64,000 nt of DNA from Sphingobium sp. YR768 (GTDB lineage: Bacteria; Pseudomonadota; Alphaproteobacteria; Sphingomonadales; Sphingomonadaceae), in the NCBI RefSeq assembly GCF_900111125.1, contig NZ_FOGE01000002.1, forward strand, positions 1 to 64,000, read 5' to 3'. The notes beneath the pieces are model-generated. The model was not told the origin of the DNA. It saw only the letters and a list, made by a program, of their open reading frames with translations, and searched no databases. Position 1 is the stretch's first letter. Each line of letters starts with the position of its first letter. The translations under genes and the position numbers were made by a program. Below, piece after piece: positions 17,090 through 26,145 of this stretch.

Positions 17090-19021
17090 ATGATCGCTGA
17101 AACCGGTCTGGCTGCGCTGTGGCTCGCGGCGGCGCTGGCGCTGTTGCAATTGCTGCTGGCCTTTGCGGGATTGAAGGGCGGCAAGCCGGAATTGCTGGCC
17201 GCCGTGCGCCCCGCCGCCGTGGCGCAGGGGCTCCTGACCGCCATTGCCTTCGCCCTGCTGATCACCCTGTTCCTGCGATCGGACATGTCGGTGCTGCTGG
17301 TCGCGACCAACAGCCATTCGATGAAGCCCTGGCTTTATAAATTCGCTGGCACCTGGGGCAATCATGAAGGGTCGATGCTGCTGTGGGTGACGGTGATGGG
17401 CGTCGCTGGCGCCGCCGTCGCGCTGTTCGAGCGGGCGCTCAAGCGCGACGCGCATATGGCGACGCTGGGCGGGCAGGCGGCGATTTCGCTGGGTTTCTAT
17501 GCCTTCCTGCTCTTTTCCTCCAATCCCTTCGCGCGGATCGATCCGCCGCCGCCGGACGGGCAGGGGCTGAACCCGCTATTGCAGGACCCCGGCCTCGCCT
17601 TCCATCCGCCGACGCTCTATCTGGGCTATGTCGGACTGTCGGTCGCCTTCTCCTTCGCCATCGGCGCGCTGCTGACGCGGCAGGTGGATGCCGCCTTCGC
17701 TCGGGCCATGCGGCCATGGGTGCTGGCGGCCTGGGTGCTGCTGACGCTGGGCATCACGGCAGGCAGCTATTGGGCCTATTATGAACTGGGCTGGGGCGGC
17801 TGGTGGTTCTGGGACCCGGTCGAAAATGCGTCATTGATGCCATGGCTGGCGGCGACGGCGCTGCTGCACAGCGTGACCGTGCTGGCGACGCGCGATGCGC
17901 TGCGCGCCTGGACGATCATGCTGGCGGTCATCGCTTTCTCCATGTCGATGGTCGGCACCTTCCTTGTCCGATCCGGCATCCTGACCAGCGTCCACGCCTT
18001 CGCCGTCGATCCGTCCCGGGGCAGCTTCATTCTGGCGCTGCTGGCCATCTATATCGGCGGGGCGCTGGCGCTGTTCGGCTGGCGGATCGGGTCGGTGCGC
18101 GAAGGCGCGCCGTTCGAACTGGTCAGCCGCGAAACCATGCTGGTGGCCAATAACCTGCTGTTGTCGGTGATTTTGGGGATCGTGCTGATCGGCACCCTCT
18201 ATCCGCTGATGACCGAAGCCTTCGGCCATAAGGTATCGGTCGGCGCGCCCTATTTCGACCGGATTGCCGGGCCGCTGGCGCTGGCGCTGATGGTCGTGCT
18301 GGCGGCCGGGCCGCTGACCCGCTGGCGGCGGGACAGCGCGAGCGCGGTGGGCAAGCGGCTGATCGTGCCTGCGCTGCTGCTGGTCGTGGCGGCGGGGGTA
18401 CTGGCTATCCTCGCCTGGGGCCGGATCGGCGTCCTGCCTTTCCTTGGTCTCGTCATCGCCATTGCGGTCGGCGCGGCGAGCATCGCGCCGCTGTGGAAGC
18501 GCAAGCTGCTGCGCACGCCACTCTTCACCTGGGGCATGGTGATCGCGCATCTGGGCTGCGCCGTCAGCCTGGCCGGCATGGCCTGCGATTCGGCCTTCAC
18601 GGTCGAGAAACTGGTGGCGGCCCGCCCCGGTGACACGATCCAAACGGCTGGATGGACCCTGCGCTTCGTGCAGATCATGCCGGTCGCGGGGGACAACTGG
18701 ACCGCGCTTCAGGCCGACATGCAGGTCGATCGTGGCGGTGCGCCGGTGCTGATCCGGCCGCAGTCGCGCTTCTTCGCCTCGCCGCCGACCAGCACCAGCG
18801 AAGCGGCATTGCTGACCCGCTGGAACGGACAGCTCTATGTCGTGCTGGGCGAGGAAGTGGAGGGCGGCCGCTGGCAGATGCGCATCTGGTGGAAGCCGTT
18901 CGTCACCTTCATCTGGCTGGGCGGCATCATGATCGCGCTGGGCGGTGCATTGGCGCTGGTCGGTCGGGAACGGCGCGGCTGGCTGCTGAAATGGCGCGCG
19001 CGCAGGGAGGTCGAGGCATGA
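17090..19021 (+). CDS. ccmF: Haem lyase subunit CcmF
   Basis: CcmF is the large integral membrane subunit of the haem ligase that attaches haem from CcmE to apocytochromes c. The 643-residue protein has about 14-15 hydrophobic helices and the periplasmic tryptophan motif GGWWFWDPVENASLMPWL. Conserved histidines are visible in TNSHSMKPWLY and GNHEGS. The C-terminal part holds the soluble loop (IQTAGWTLRFVQI) before a last helix. Its stop overlaps the ccmG start (ATGA). Confidence 0.95.
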   Translation: MIAETGLAALWLAAALALLQLLLAFAGLKGGKPELLAAVRPAAVAQGLLTAIAFALLITLFLRSDMSVLLVATNSHSMKPWLYKFAGTWGNHEGSMLLWVTVMGVAGAAVALFERALKRDAHMATLGGQAAISLGFYAFLLFSSNPFARIDPPPPDGQGLNPLLQDPGLAFHPPTLYLGYVGLSVAFSFAIGALLTRQVDAAFARAMRPWVLAAWVLLTLGITAGSYWAYYELGWGGWWFWDPVENASLMPWLAATALLHSVTVLATRDALRAWTIMLAVIAFSMSMVGTFLVRSGILTSVHAFAVDPSRGSFILALLAIYIGGALALFGWRIGSVREGAPFELVSRETMLVANNLLLSVILGIVLIGTLYPLMTEAFGHKVSVGAPYFDRIAGPLALALMVVLAAGPLTRWRRDSASAVGKRLIVPALLLVVAAGVLAILAWGRIGVLPFLGLVIAIAVGAASIAPLWKRKLLRTPLFTWGMVIAHLGCAVSLAGMACDSAFTVEKLVAARPGDTIQTAGWTLRFVQIMPVAGDNWTALQADMQVDRGGAPVLIRPQSRFFASPPTSTSEAALLTRWNGQLYVVLGEEVEGGRWQMRIWWKPFVTFIWLGGIMIALGGALALVGRERRGWLLKWRARREVEA

Positions 19022-19545
19022 GGAAAGTCTGGATCTGGCTGCCGCTCATGCTGTTCCTGGCCTTTATCGGCCTGTTCGCCAGTGGCCTGTTCCAGCCGGA
19101 TGACCGCGTCATCCATTCGCGCCTTGTCGGGCAGCCGCTGCCGGCCTTCACCCTGCCGGCGGGGGCGAGCGATCGGCCGGCGCTGGCCAGCGCGCAACTC
19201 GCCACCGGCAAGCCGCGCCTGCTCAATATCTTCGCCAGTTGGTGTGTGCCCTGCGCCGCCGAGGCGCCGCAACTGATGGCGTTGAAACAGGCGGGGGTGG
19301 AGATTGACGCCATCGCCATTCGCGATGCCCGGCCTGATGTCGACGGCTTCCTGAAACGCTATGGCAATCCTTATGCCCGGATCGGTCTGGATGCTCAGAG
19401 CAAAATTCAGATGGACCTCGGATCGTCTGGCGTGCCGGAAACCTTCGTCATCGATGGCAAGGGGCGGATCGCCTATCAGCATATAGGCGATATTCGCGCC
19501 GATGACGTGCCGATGATCCTCGACCGGCTGAGGGATGCACAATGA
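19018..19545 (+). CDS. ccmG: Periplasmic thiol:disulfide reductase CcmG/DsbE
   Basis: A membrane-anchored thioredoxin-fold protein that keeps the CXXCH motif of apocytochromes reduced for haem attachment. The N-terminal anchor is residues 4-24, the active site is Cys76-Val-Pro-Cys79, and the cis-proline loop is GVPETFVID. The start at 19018 overlaps the ccmF stop and gives 175 residues, the normal size. Its own stop overlaps the ccmH start. Confidence 0.95.
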   Translation: MRKVWIWLPLMLFLAFIGLFASGLFQPDDRVIHSRLVGQPLPAFTLPAGASDRPALASAQLATGKPRLLNIFASWCVPCAAEAPQLMALKQAGVEIDAIAIRDARPDVDGFLKRYGNPYARIGLDAQSKIQMDLGSSGVPETFVIDGKGRIAYQHIGDIRADDVPMILDRLRDAQ

Positions 19546-19952
19546 AGCTGCTGCTTGCCTTGCTGATGGCGCTGGTCGCAGTGCCGGCCGCGGCGCAGAC
19601 CGCCTTGCCGCCCGCGCCCTGGGCCGACCGGCAAATCCCCGATGCCGCGCAGGAGCGCAAGGCCAAGGCGCTGATGGAAACCATCCGCTGCCTCACCTGT
19701 CAGAGCCAGTCGATCGCCGATTCGGGCGCCAGCATGGCCGGTGACATGCGATCGCAGATCCGGGAACGGATTATGGCCGGGGAGCAGCCGGAGGCGATCC
19801 GCACATGGCTGATCTCCCGCTATGGCGACTGGGTCAGCTATGAGCCGACCGCCGCGCCGATCCTGTGGCCGCTCTGGGGCGCGCCATTGCTGTTTCTGGG
19901 ACTGGGGCTGTTGTTGCTGCGCGGCCGGATCAAGCGGAGGAAGAGCCGATGA
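19542..19952 (+). CDS. ccmH: Cytochrome c maturation thiol reductase CcmH (CcmL type)
   Basis: A short CcmH with a signal peptide (residues 1-19), the redox motif Cys50-Leu-Thr-Cys53-Gln (IRCLTCQSQ), a three-helix bundle and one C-terminal transmembrane helix (LWPLWGAPLLFLGLGLLLL). It hands electrons from CcmG to apocytochrome. The 136-residue length is the alphaproteobacterial form; the TPR half found fused in E. coli CcmH is the separate next gene here. Both ends overlap the neighbours by ATGA. Confidence 0.94.
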   Translation: MKLLLALLMALVAVPAAAQTALPPAPWADRQIPDAAQERKAKALMETIRCLTCQSQSIADSGASMAGDMRSQIRERIMAGEQPEAIRTWLISRYGDWVSYEPTAAPILWPLWGAPLLFLGLGLLLLRGRIKRRKSR

Positions 19953-20593
19953 CGGGATGGTTCATCGCCTTTGGTCTGGCGGCTCTGGTCTTCGTCGCCC
20001 TGTTGCTGGTCGGGCGCATTCCCCGGTCGGCGCGGGAAATCAGCGCGGCGGCGCTGTTGCTGGGGCTGGCGGGCTATGCCTGGCAGGGCCATCCGGGGCA
20101 GGCAGGTGCACCGCGCCATGTAGCGCAGGGCAAAAGCGAGGCATTCGACGAGAAGCAGGCGGAAAAGCGGCGCGGTCTGGCCGAGCGCTTCGGCCCGGCG
20201 GCGCAATGGATGATGCTGTCCGATGGCCTGGCGCGGCAGGGCAAGACCAAGGAAGCGGCCAATGTGCTGCTGTCGGGCCTGCGCGCGACGCCCGATGACG
20301 CCAATTTGTGGCTGGGGCTGGGCAATGCGCTGGTCAATCATGCCGATGGTGTGCTCTCGCCCGGTGCCGAATTTGCCTATCGTCGGGCGCTGGCGATCGA
20401 TCCGGCGGGACCGGCGCCGCGCTATTTCTATGGTCTGGCGCTGGCGCGGAACAACCAGTTGCAGGGCGCGCGGGATATGTGGGCGCCGCTGGCCGCCAGT
20501 GCGCCGGCCGGCAGTCAGGTGAAGGCGGAACTGGAAGCCTATATCGCGCGGATCGACGCGATGCTTGCCAATGGCGATACTGTCCCGCAATGA
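19949..20593 (+). CDS. CcmI/CycH-like TPR protein of cytochrome c maturation
   Basis: A 214-residue membrane-anchored TPR protein beginning MTGWFIAFGLAALVFVALLLVG, with a second hydrophobic stretch at about 30-45 and tetratricopeptide helices from about 75 to 205 (LADGLARQGKTKEAANV-type repeats). In the family this protein binds the C-terminus of apocytochromes and presents them to CcmFH. The start at 19949 overlaps the ccmH stop. Last gene of the ccm operon. Confidence 0.88.
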   Translation: MTGWFIAFGLAALVFVALLLVGRIPRSAREISAAALLLGLAGYAWQGHPGQAGAPRHVAQGKSEAFDEKQAEKRRGLAERFGPAAQWMMLSDGLARQGKTKEAANVLLSGLRATPDDANLWLGLGNALVNHADGVLSPGAEFAYRRALAIDPAGPAPRYFYGLALARNNQLQGARDMWAPLAASAPAGSQVKAELEAYIARIDAMLANGDTVPQ

Positions 20594-20754
20594 TGCGCCG
20601 CAGCGCGGATGATTGCGCCCCGTCTGGAGGCGTGATAGGGCGCGCCGCTATGCAGGGTATGACATATCCTTTGATGAAAGATTCTTTCTTGGTCGCTATC
20701 CTATGGCGCGGCGTCCTTCAGCCTGGTGTGCGATGACCATTTGGTTTTCCTTTC

Positions 20755-22677
20755 ATGGCTGATCTTCTTCCCAATACGGCCCCGGCCGATGACGAGCAGC
20801 ATGGCCACGGCCATGGGCGGCAGCAGGCGACGGTAAAGCTAGTCGTCGGCGCCATCGGCATCGTCTTTGGCGATATCGGCACCAGCCCGCTCTACGCCTT
20901 CCGCGAGACCTTTGCGGGCCATCATCATCTCGACCTCGATCCCGACCATATATTGGGCGTCATCAGCCTGATGTTCTGGTCGATGATGCTGGTGGTGACG
21001 CTGAAATATGTCAGCATCATCATGCGGGCCGACAACAAGGGGGAGGGTGGCAGCCTGGCGCTGCTGGCGCTGATCAACGGCCAGACCAAGACGCAGCGCT
21101 GGTCGCGCGGCATCGTGCTGCTGGGCGTGTTCGCGACGGCGCTCTTCTACGGCGACTCGATGATCACGCCGGCGGTGTCGGTGCTTTCGGCGGTCGAGGG
21201 CCTGACGGTCTATAATCCTGCGCTGGCCCCGGCGATCCTGCCGGTGGCGATCGTGATCCTGCTGGGCCTGTTCTGGATACAGGGGCTGGGCACCAACAAG
21301 GTCGCGGCCTTCTTCGGCCCGATCATGCTCACCTATTTCGTGACGATCGCGGCGCTGGGCGTCCTCTCGATCCTCAAGACGCCGGGCATCCTCTATGCGC
21401 TGAACCCCTATTGGGCGTTCATGTTCTTCGTCACCGATCCGCTGCCCGCCTTCCTGGCGCTGGGCGCGGTCGTGCTGGCGGTGACGGGGGCCGAGGCGCT
21501 CTATGCCGATATGGGGCATTTCGGGCGCAAGCCGATCCGGGTGTCCTGGCTGTTCTTCGTGCTGCCGGCGCTGATGCTCAACTATATGGGGCAGGGCGCG
21601 CTGCTGTTCCGCGAAGGCGCGGCGGCGCTGCACAGTCCCTTCTACAATCTCGCGCCGCAATGGGGCCAGTTGCCGCTGATCGTCCTGGCGACGCTGGCCG
21701 CGATCATCGCATCGCAGGCGGTGATTTCCGGCGCTTTCTCGGTTACGCAGCAGGCGATCCAGTTGGGCTTCATGCCGCGCCTGCGCATTTCCCACACCAG
21801 CGCATCGACGGCCGGCCAGATCTATATCCCCCTGATCAACTGGGGGCTGATGGTGATGGTGATCCTGCTGGTGCTGGTGTTCCAAACATCGTCCAACCTG
21901 ACCGCCGCCTATGGCATTGCGGTGACGGGCGCGATGTTCATCGACAATGTGCTGCTGACGGTGGTGCTCTATCGTCTGTGGCACTGGAAATGGTATTATG
22001 CAGCGCCGCTGCTGGCGGTTTTCTACCTGGTCGACGGCGCCTATCTGGCGGCGAACCTGACCAAGGTGCCGGATGGCGGATGGTTCCCGCTGCTGATCGG
22101 CTTCATCGTCTTCACCCTGCTGACCACCTGGTCGCGCGGTCGCCGATTGGTGCAGGACCGGTTGCGCGAAGCGGCGATGCCGATTCCGGTCTTCGTCGCC
22201 TCCGCCGCCAACAGCGCGGTGCGGGTGTCGGGAACGGCCGTATTCATGACATCCACGCCCGATGGCGTGCCCCACGCGCTGCTCCATAACCTCAAGCATA
22301 ACAAGGTGCTGCACGAACGGGTCATCCTGTTGACGGTGAAGATCAAGGATGTGCCGGTCGTGGAGGATGACGGGCGGTGCAAGCTGGAGGATCTGGGCCG
22401 GGGCTTCTTCCGTCTGGTGCTGCAATATGGCTTCATGCAGGAGCCTGACGTGCCGGCCGCGCTCAAAAATGTCACCGGTTGCGGGCAGGCGTTCAAGATG
22501 ATGGACACCAGCTTCTTCCTGGCGCGCCAAACCTTGCTGCCGTCGGCCAAGCCGGGGATGCCGCTGTGGCGCGAGAAGATCTTCGCCTGGATGCTGCGCA
22601 ACGCGGAAAGCGCGATGGAGTTTTTCCGCCTGCCGACGAACCGGGTGGTCGAACTGGGTAGCCAGGTCGAGATATAA
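20755..22677 (+). CDS. kup: KUP-type potassium transporter
   Basis: A low-affinity K+/H+ symporter of the inner membrane. The 640-residue protein has about 12 helices, starting with the family signature [13 protein letters not shown] (about residue 40) and including [18 protein letters not shown], then a C-terminal cytoplasmic domain of about 170 residues. A His-rich stretch (EQHGHGHGR) precedes the first helix. The 161-bp gap after the ccm operon has no obvious riboswitch or terminator; a weak promoter may lie there. A repeat doublet follows the stop. Confidence 0.94.
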   Translation: MADLLPNTAPADDEQHGHGHGRQQATVKLVVGAIGIVFGDIGTSPLYAFRETFAGHHHLDLDPDHILGVISLMFWSMMLVVTLKYVSIIMRADNKGEGGSLALLALINGQTKTQRWSRGIVLLGVFATALFYGDSMITPAVSVLSAVEGLTVYNPALAPAILPVAIVILLGLFWIQGLGTNKVAAFFGPIMLTYFVTIAALGVLSILKTPGILYALNPYWAFMFFVTDPLPAFLALGAVVLAVTGAEALYADMGHFGRKPIRVSWLFFVLPALMLNYMGQGALLFREGAAALHSPFYNLAPQWGQLPLIVLATLAAIIASQAVISGAFSVTQQAIQLGFMPRLRISHTSASTAGQIYIPLINWGLMVMVILLVLVFQTSSNLTAAYGIAVTGAMFIDNVLLTVVLYRLWHWKWYYAAPLLAVFYLVDGAYLAANLTKVPDGGWFPLLIGFIVFTLLTTWSRGRRLVQDRLREAAMPIPVFVASAANSAVRVSGTAVFMTSTPDGVPHALLHNLKHNKVLHERVILLTVKIKDVPVVEDDGRCKLEDLGRGFFRLVLQYGFMQEPDVPAALKNVTGCGQAFKMMDTSFFLARQTLLPSAKPGMPLWREKIFAWMLRNAESAMEFFRLPTNRVVELGSQVEI

Positions 22678-22724
22678 TTCCTCCGGCCGAGGCAGCCATC
22701 ATATTAGGGCTGGCACTCCTTCAT

Positions 22725-22860
22725 CGTCATGCTGAACTTGTTTCAGCATCTATTTCTCGCTTCGCACTGAAGCCTTGAAAGGCGCGATAGTCAGAGGATC
22801 GAGCCACCACAAAGTCGGCGATTGCGGCCTGATGGATGCTGAAACAAGTTCAGCATGACG
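22725..22860. repeat. Palindromic repeat doublet, family 2
   Basis: Left unit from 22725 and right unit 22831-22860 are inverted copies of the same 30-bp sequence as at 16977-17067. Both hairpins here use the ATGCTGAA / TTCAGCAT stem. They lie 79 bp apart in the gap between the convergent kup and hsp20 genes. The rest of 22678-22953 holds nothing recognisable apart from the hsp20 terminator. Confidence 0.9.
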
Positions 22861-22898
22861 GAATTGATATTCGATAGGTGCTAGGATTTTCAGGCATC

Positions 22899-22927
22899 AA
22901 AAAGGGCGCGGCCTTGCGGTCGCGCCC
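22899..22927 (-). terminator. Intrinsic terminator of hsp20
   Basis: A GC-rich stem (22921-22927 with 22904-22910, extended by imperfect pairs) is followed on the minus strand by five U residues at 22903-22899. It lies 26 bp after the hsp20 stop. Confidence 0.85.
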
Positions 22928-22953
22928 TTCGTGCATCTTGGCTTTGAGCGAAA

Positions 22954-23421
22954 TCAGGCGGCGTCGCGGCCTTCGTTGATGTCGACCAGATGGCCGCCAT
23001 TGACCGCGATCTTCTTGGGCTTCATCGCTTCGGGGACTTCGCGCAGCAGTTCGATGCTCAGCAGGCCGTCGGCCAGATCTGCCTTTTCCACGCGCACGAA
23101 ATCGGCGAGTTCGAAGCGGCGCTCAAAGCTGCGGTTGGCGATGCCGACATGCAGGAATTTGGAGCGATCCGTAGAATTATCATCCTTGCGGCCGATTACC
23201 TGAAGCAGATTCTGCTGGGCGGTGATGTCGATTTCTTCCGGGCGGAAGCCGGCGACGGCCAGGGTCACGCGATAGCGGTCTTCGGAAAGGCGTTCGATAT
23301 TGAAGGGCGGGTAATTATCACCCTGCGCCAGACGGGCATTATTTTCGATCAGGTCGAACAGACGATCGAAACCCACGGTCGAGCGGCGATAGGGGGTCAG
23401 GTCGAAACCACGCATTGTCAT
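22954..23421 (-). CDS. Small heat shock protein, Hsp20/IbpA family
   Basis: A 155-residue holdase chaperone that keeps unfolding proteins soluble under heat. The N-terminus MTMRGFDLTPYRRSTVGFDRLFDLIEN is the IbpA type, the alpha-crystallin domain covers about residues 35-130 (YRVTLAVAGF ... LLSIELLREVPE), and the short tail carries the Lys-rich PKKIAV. I use the ATG at 23421, four bases after GGAG; the one at 23415 also fits. It has its own sigma-32-like promoter, a ROSE-like leader and a terminator, so it is an autonomous heat-shock unit. Confidence 0.95.
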   Translation of the reverse strand: MTMRGFDLTPYRRSTVGFDRLFDLIENNARLAQGDNYPPFNIERLSEDRYRVTLAVAGFRPEEIDITAQQNLLQVIGRKDDNSTDRSKFLHVGIANRSFERRFELADFVRVEKADLADGLLSIELLREVPEAMKPKKIAVNGGHLVDINEGRDAA

Positions 23422-23507
23422 AATCTCCAAAAGAGCAAAATGAACCTGCCGGACCCGGTAATTGGCATCCGGCGATAGTCTGCCCGGCCCCAAGTGGCGA
23501 CCGGACA
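23422..23507 (-). promoter_or_regulatory. Candidate ROSE-type RNA thermometer in the hsp20 leader
   Basis: The predicted leader is about 86 nt. Its last hairpin places UUUUGCUC directly opposite UUUUGGAG, the Shine-Dalgarno region: CUC pairs with GAG, then a bulged G, then U-A. A UYGCU block facing the ribosome site with a bulged or mispaired G is the hallmark of ROSE elements upstream of ibpA/hsp20 genes in alphaproteobacteria. Melting at heat-shock temperature would free the site. The upstream stems were not modelled. Confidence 0.6.
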
Positions 23508-23513
23508 GCGTTG

Positions 23514-23541
23514 ATATGGTTGCGGCTTTGCGGCTTTCAAG
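23514..23541 (-). promoter_or_regulatory. Sigma-32 (RpoH) type promoter of hsp20
   Basis: On the minus strand CTTGAAA (23541-23535) is followed after 13 bases by AACCATAT (23521-23514). The consensus is CTTGAAA, 11-16 bases, CCCCATNT, so the -35 is perfect and the -10 matches at 5 of 7 specified positions. The predicted start is near 23507. Confidence 0.75.
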
Positions 23542-23706
23542 AGCCATGGCGATGTTGGAAATCGCACGCTTAACTTCGCATATTTCCCGCGGATTTTGAC
23601 AGGAAGTTGCGTGCGGCCGATCCTATCGGAAAGTCGGCTCAACCAAATAGAGAGCGGCCCGATGGAAGGAAGAGTGCAAGAAAAGCGCGGGGTAGGACAG
23701 GCTGAC
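23542..23706. other. Intergenic stretch with no supported gene
   Basis: Between the hsp20 promoter and the candidate RNA terminator there is no convincing reading frame. A TTGACA stands on the plus strand at about 23596-23601, but no good -10 follows at 16-18 bases. Confidence 0.5.
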
Positions 23707-23746
23707 AAAAAAGCACCCGGACCGTGTTTTCACGATCCGGGTGCTT
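23707..23746 (-). terminator. Strong intrinsic terminator of the candidate RNA
   Basis: A 16-bp stem (23746-23731 with 23726-23711) with loop AAAA and one G-U pair is followed by U residues to 23707 on the minus strand. No protein gene on this strand lies within 300 bp upstream, so the terminator itself argues for a non-coding transcript. Confidence 0.85.
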
Positions 23747-23880
23747 AATGGACGATTGCTCGTCTCCCCCTTGGCCTGCCTCAACCACTTCTCAGCCCCC
23801 TAAGCTCGAAGTGGGAAGCAGTATCCCTGAACCACGGCCTTTTACCTGTGCTTCCGAAGCCTTGCTATGACCGGCGCGGG
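23707..23880 (-). ncRNA. Candidate structured non-coding RNA upstream of lolC
   Basis: Three helices form better on the minus strand than on the plus. First, a stem-loop 23751-23764 with a GCAA tetraloop of the GNRA class. Second, a long helix pairing 23821-23808 with 23091+ equivalents at 23791-23785 and 23782-23776 (14 bp, two-base bulge) whose one non-Watson-Crick pair is G-U on minus but C-A on plus. Third, a 16-bp terminator with the same G-U versus C-A asymmetry. The 5' end is unknown; a hairpin using GGAAGCA suggests it reaches at least 23855. The 97-codon frame over it has no family resemblance. I could not match it to 6S, SRP, tmRNA or RNase P. Confidence 0.5.
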
Positions 23881-24083
23881 CCGGTGTCACGGGCAAAATC
23901 CGGCCGGTGTGATTTTCGGTCGGTCCCTGTGGCGGTGATGCAACAATCCGGCAATGACAGCGTTCATGCAGGCCCATCGCCTTGCCCTGTTTTCCGCCCA
24001 TTGCGAGTCGCCGACTGTTCCAGCCACCGTCAGAATGCTCTAGACCCTCTCCAACATCCTTATCGAAGGGCCGTTCGCGCCAC

Positions 24084-25334
24084 ATGATTCTATCCTGTTA
24101 CGAACGCATGATCGCCAAGCGCTACCTGCTGCCGGGCAAGGGGGAGGGCTTTATCTTCCTCGTCGCCGGCATCAGTCTGGTCGCGGTCATGCTGGGTGTC
24201 GCCGCGCTCATCATCGTCATGAGCGTCATGAACGGCTTCCGCGCGGAGCTGTTCGACAAGATTGTCGGCCTGAACGGCCATGCCGTGGTGCAGGGCTATG
24301 GCGGGCGTCTGCCCGACTGGCAGTCGGTGCTGAAGCAGACGAAGGCGACCGCCGGCGTCACCAGCGCCACGCCGATGATCGAGCAGCCGCTGGGCGCGAT
24401 TTTTCAGGGCCGGTTCGAACCCGCGCTGATCCGCGGCATGACCGTGGCCGACATTCGCAACAACCAGACGATGAAGGCCAAGATCATCGGGGGCAGCCTG
24501 AACGCGCTGACCCCCAATGGCGGCAAGGTGGCGATCGGGTCGCGGCTGGCTGAAAATATGGGCTTGCAGGTGGGCGATACCTTCACCGTCTATAACCCGG
24601 CGGGCCGGGCGACGCCGTTCGGTACGGTTCCGCGCGAAGTCGGCTATCAGGTCGCCTGCATCTTCGAAGTCGGCATCTATGATTATGACAAGGCGCTCGT
24701 CGTCATGCCGATCGAGGATGCGCAGACCCTGCTGCTGATGGGCGACATGGTCAGCATGATCGAGGTCGAGACGGTCAATGCCGACAAGGTCGGGCAGATT
24801 TTGGCGCCGCTGGCCGGCAAGGTCGCGGGCCGGGCGGTCATCACCGACTGGCGACAGATGAATAGCTCGCTGTTCGAGGCGCTGGCGGTGGAGCGGGTGG
24901 CGATGTTCGTCGTCCTGTCCATCATCGTGCTGGTGGCGGTGTTCAACATCCTGTCGTCGCTGATCATGCTGGTGCGCGCCAAGACGCGCGACATCGCGAT
25001 CCTGCGGACGATGGGGGCGAGTCGCGGCGGGCTGGTGAAGATATTCATGACCGTGGGCGTGACCATCGGCACGCTGGGCATCGGGGCCGGACTGGTGCTG
25101 GGCTTCGCCTTCCTCGCTTTCCGGCAGAACATCGTGAACGTCATACAGTTCGTGACGGGGCAGAATTTGTGGGATCCATCCGTGCGGTTCCTCAGCGAAT
25201 TGCCGTCCAAACCCGATCCGGTGGAAATCACCGTGATCTGTGTGATGGCGCTGCTGTTCAGCTTCCTCGCCACCCTCTATCCGGCCTTCAAGGCCGCCAA
25301 TACCGATCCGGTTCAGGTGCTGCGTTATGAATGA
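24084..25334 (+). CDS. lolC: Lipoprotein-releasing ABC transporter permease LolC/E
   Basis: The permease of the LolCDE machine, which extracts lipoproteins from the inner membrane for passage to LolA. The 416-residue protein has one N-terminal helix ([29 protein letters not shown] begins near residue 22), a periplasmic MacB-like domain to about residue 260, then three helices of the FtsX domain. As in many alphaproteobacteria, one permease gene stands beside lolD, and it probably works as a homodimer. The start at 24084 ([15 protein letters not shown]) matches the family; earlier in-frame codons add polar sequence. It overlaps lolD by 8 bp. Confidence 0.94.
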   Translation: MILSCYERMIAKRYLLPGKGEGFIFLVAGISLVAVMLGVAALIIVMSVMNGFRAELFDKIVGLNGHAVVQGYGGRLPDWQSVLKQTKATAGVTSATPMIEQPLGAIFQGRFEPALIRGMTVADIRNNQTMKAKIIGGSLNALTPNGGKVAIGSRLAENMGLQVGDTFTVYNPAGRATPFGTVPREVGYQVACIFEVGIYDYDKALVVMPIEDAQTLLLMGDMVSMIEVETVNADKVGQILAPLAGKVAGRAVITDWRQMNSSLFEALAVERVAMFVVLSIIVLVAVFNILSSLIMLVRAKTRDIAILRTMGASRGGLVKIFMTVGVTIGTLGIGAGLVLGFAFLAFRQNIVNVIQFVTGQNLWDPSVRFLSELPSKPDPVEITVICVMALLFSFLATLYPAFKAANTDPVQVLRYE

Positions 25335-26004
25335 TATTTTGAAGGTCAGCGGCCTGTCCCGCAGCTTCACCCAGGGTGAGGTCACGATCGACGTGCTGCG
25401 CGGCGTGGACCTGCGCGTGGGGCCGGGTGAGATCGTGGCTTTGCTGGGGCCGTCGGGGTCGGGCAAGTCGACTTTGTTGCAGGCGGTCGGCCTGCTGGAG
25501 GGCGGGTTCGACGGATCGATCCGCATCAGCGGCGAGGAAGCGGCGAAGCTGGACAATGACGGGCGGACGCGGTTGCGCCGCGATGCGCTGGGCTTCGTCT
25601 ACCAGTTTCACCATCTGCTGCCCGATTTCAATGCGACCGAGAATGTCGTGCTGCCGCAGGTGATCCGCGACATTGACATGGCAACGGCGCGGACGCGAGC
25701 GGAATCGCTGCTGACCTCGCTGGGGCTGGGGCATCGGCTGGACCATCGGCCGAGCCAGTTGTCGGGCGGCGAGCAGCAGCGCGTGGCGGTCGCCCGCGCG
25801 CTGGCCAACCGGCCTGCGCTGGTGCTGGCGGATGAGCCGACCGGCAATCTGGACGAGCGCACGGCCGATATCGTGCTGGCCGAGTTTCTGCGGCTGGTGC
25901 GGCATGAAGGATCGGCGGCACTGGTCGCGACCCATAATGAGCGGCTGGCGCAGAAGATGGACCGGGTGGTCCGGCTGCATGAAGGGGTGCTGGAGGCGGC
26001 TTAG
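25327..26004 (+). CDS. lolD: Lipoprotein-releasing ABC transporter ATPase LolD
   Basis: The ATPase of LolCDE: 225 residues, Walker [10 protein letters not shown], signature [15 protein letters not shown], Walker [14 protein letters not shown] and switch THNERLA. The family-specific stretch [18 protein letters not shown] follows the Q-loop. It is translationally coupled to lolC. The two proteins serve the lipoproteins encoded at 2670 and 42026, among many others. Confidence 0.95.
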   Translation: MNDILKVSGLSRSFTQGEVTIDVLRGVDLRVGPGEIVALLGPSGSGKSTLLQAVGLLEGGFDGSIRISGEEAAKLDNDGRTRLRRDALGFVYQFHHLLPDFNATENVVLPQVIRDIDMATARTRAESLLTSLGLGHRLDHRPSQLSGGEQQRVAVARALANRPALVLADEPTGNLDERTADIVLAEFLRLVRHEGSAALVATHNERLAQKMDRVVRLHEGVLEAA

Positions 26005-26025
26005 AGCTTCCGCTTTACATATGAT

Positions 26026-26123
26026 CCGTTCGCCCTGAGCAAAGTCGAAGGGCCCGACTGAGCCGAAGGCGAAGTCCCTCGCTTCGCTCGGTTGAGGGCT
26101 TCGACTTCGCTCAGCCTGAACGG
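26026..26123. repeat. Palindromic repeat doublet, family 1 (short form)
   Basis: Inverted 28-bp units at 26026-26053 and 26096-26123 share CCGTTC at the outer end and a GAGC...TCGA hairpin loop. The left stem is GCCCT/AGGGC and the right is GGCT/AGCC, so the stem pairs covary while loop and flank stay fixed. The 42-bp centre is itself partly palindromic (GCGAAG ... CTTCGC). It lies between convergent lolD and the diguanylate cyclase gene. Confidence 0.9.
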
Positions 26124-26145
26124 TGCAGTTTTAGAATGCTGTGCT

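Noticed and set aside
20594..20754. Possible riboswitch upstream of kup
   Set aside because: No stable alternative helices or terminator were visible by eye, and no potassium-related riboswitch is expected in this group.
20839..22530. 563-codon minus-strand frame opposite kup
   Set aside because: Gln/His/Arg-rich antisense translation with no known fold; kup is unambiguous.
23590..23630. TTGACA on the plus strand as a promoter reading toward lolC
   Set aside because: No acceptable -10 hexamer at 16-18 bases, and a hairpin with a minus-strand U-run lies directly downstream.
23792..24085. 97-codon minus-strand frame upstream of lolC as a protein gene
   Set aside because: No ribosome site, no family resemblance, start inside the lolC translation start, and it overlaps the candidate structured RNA, which explains the sequence better.
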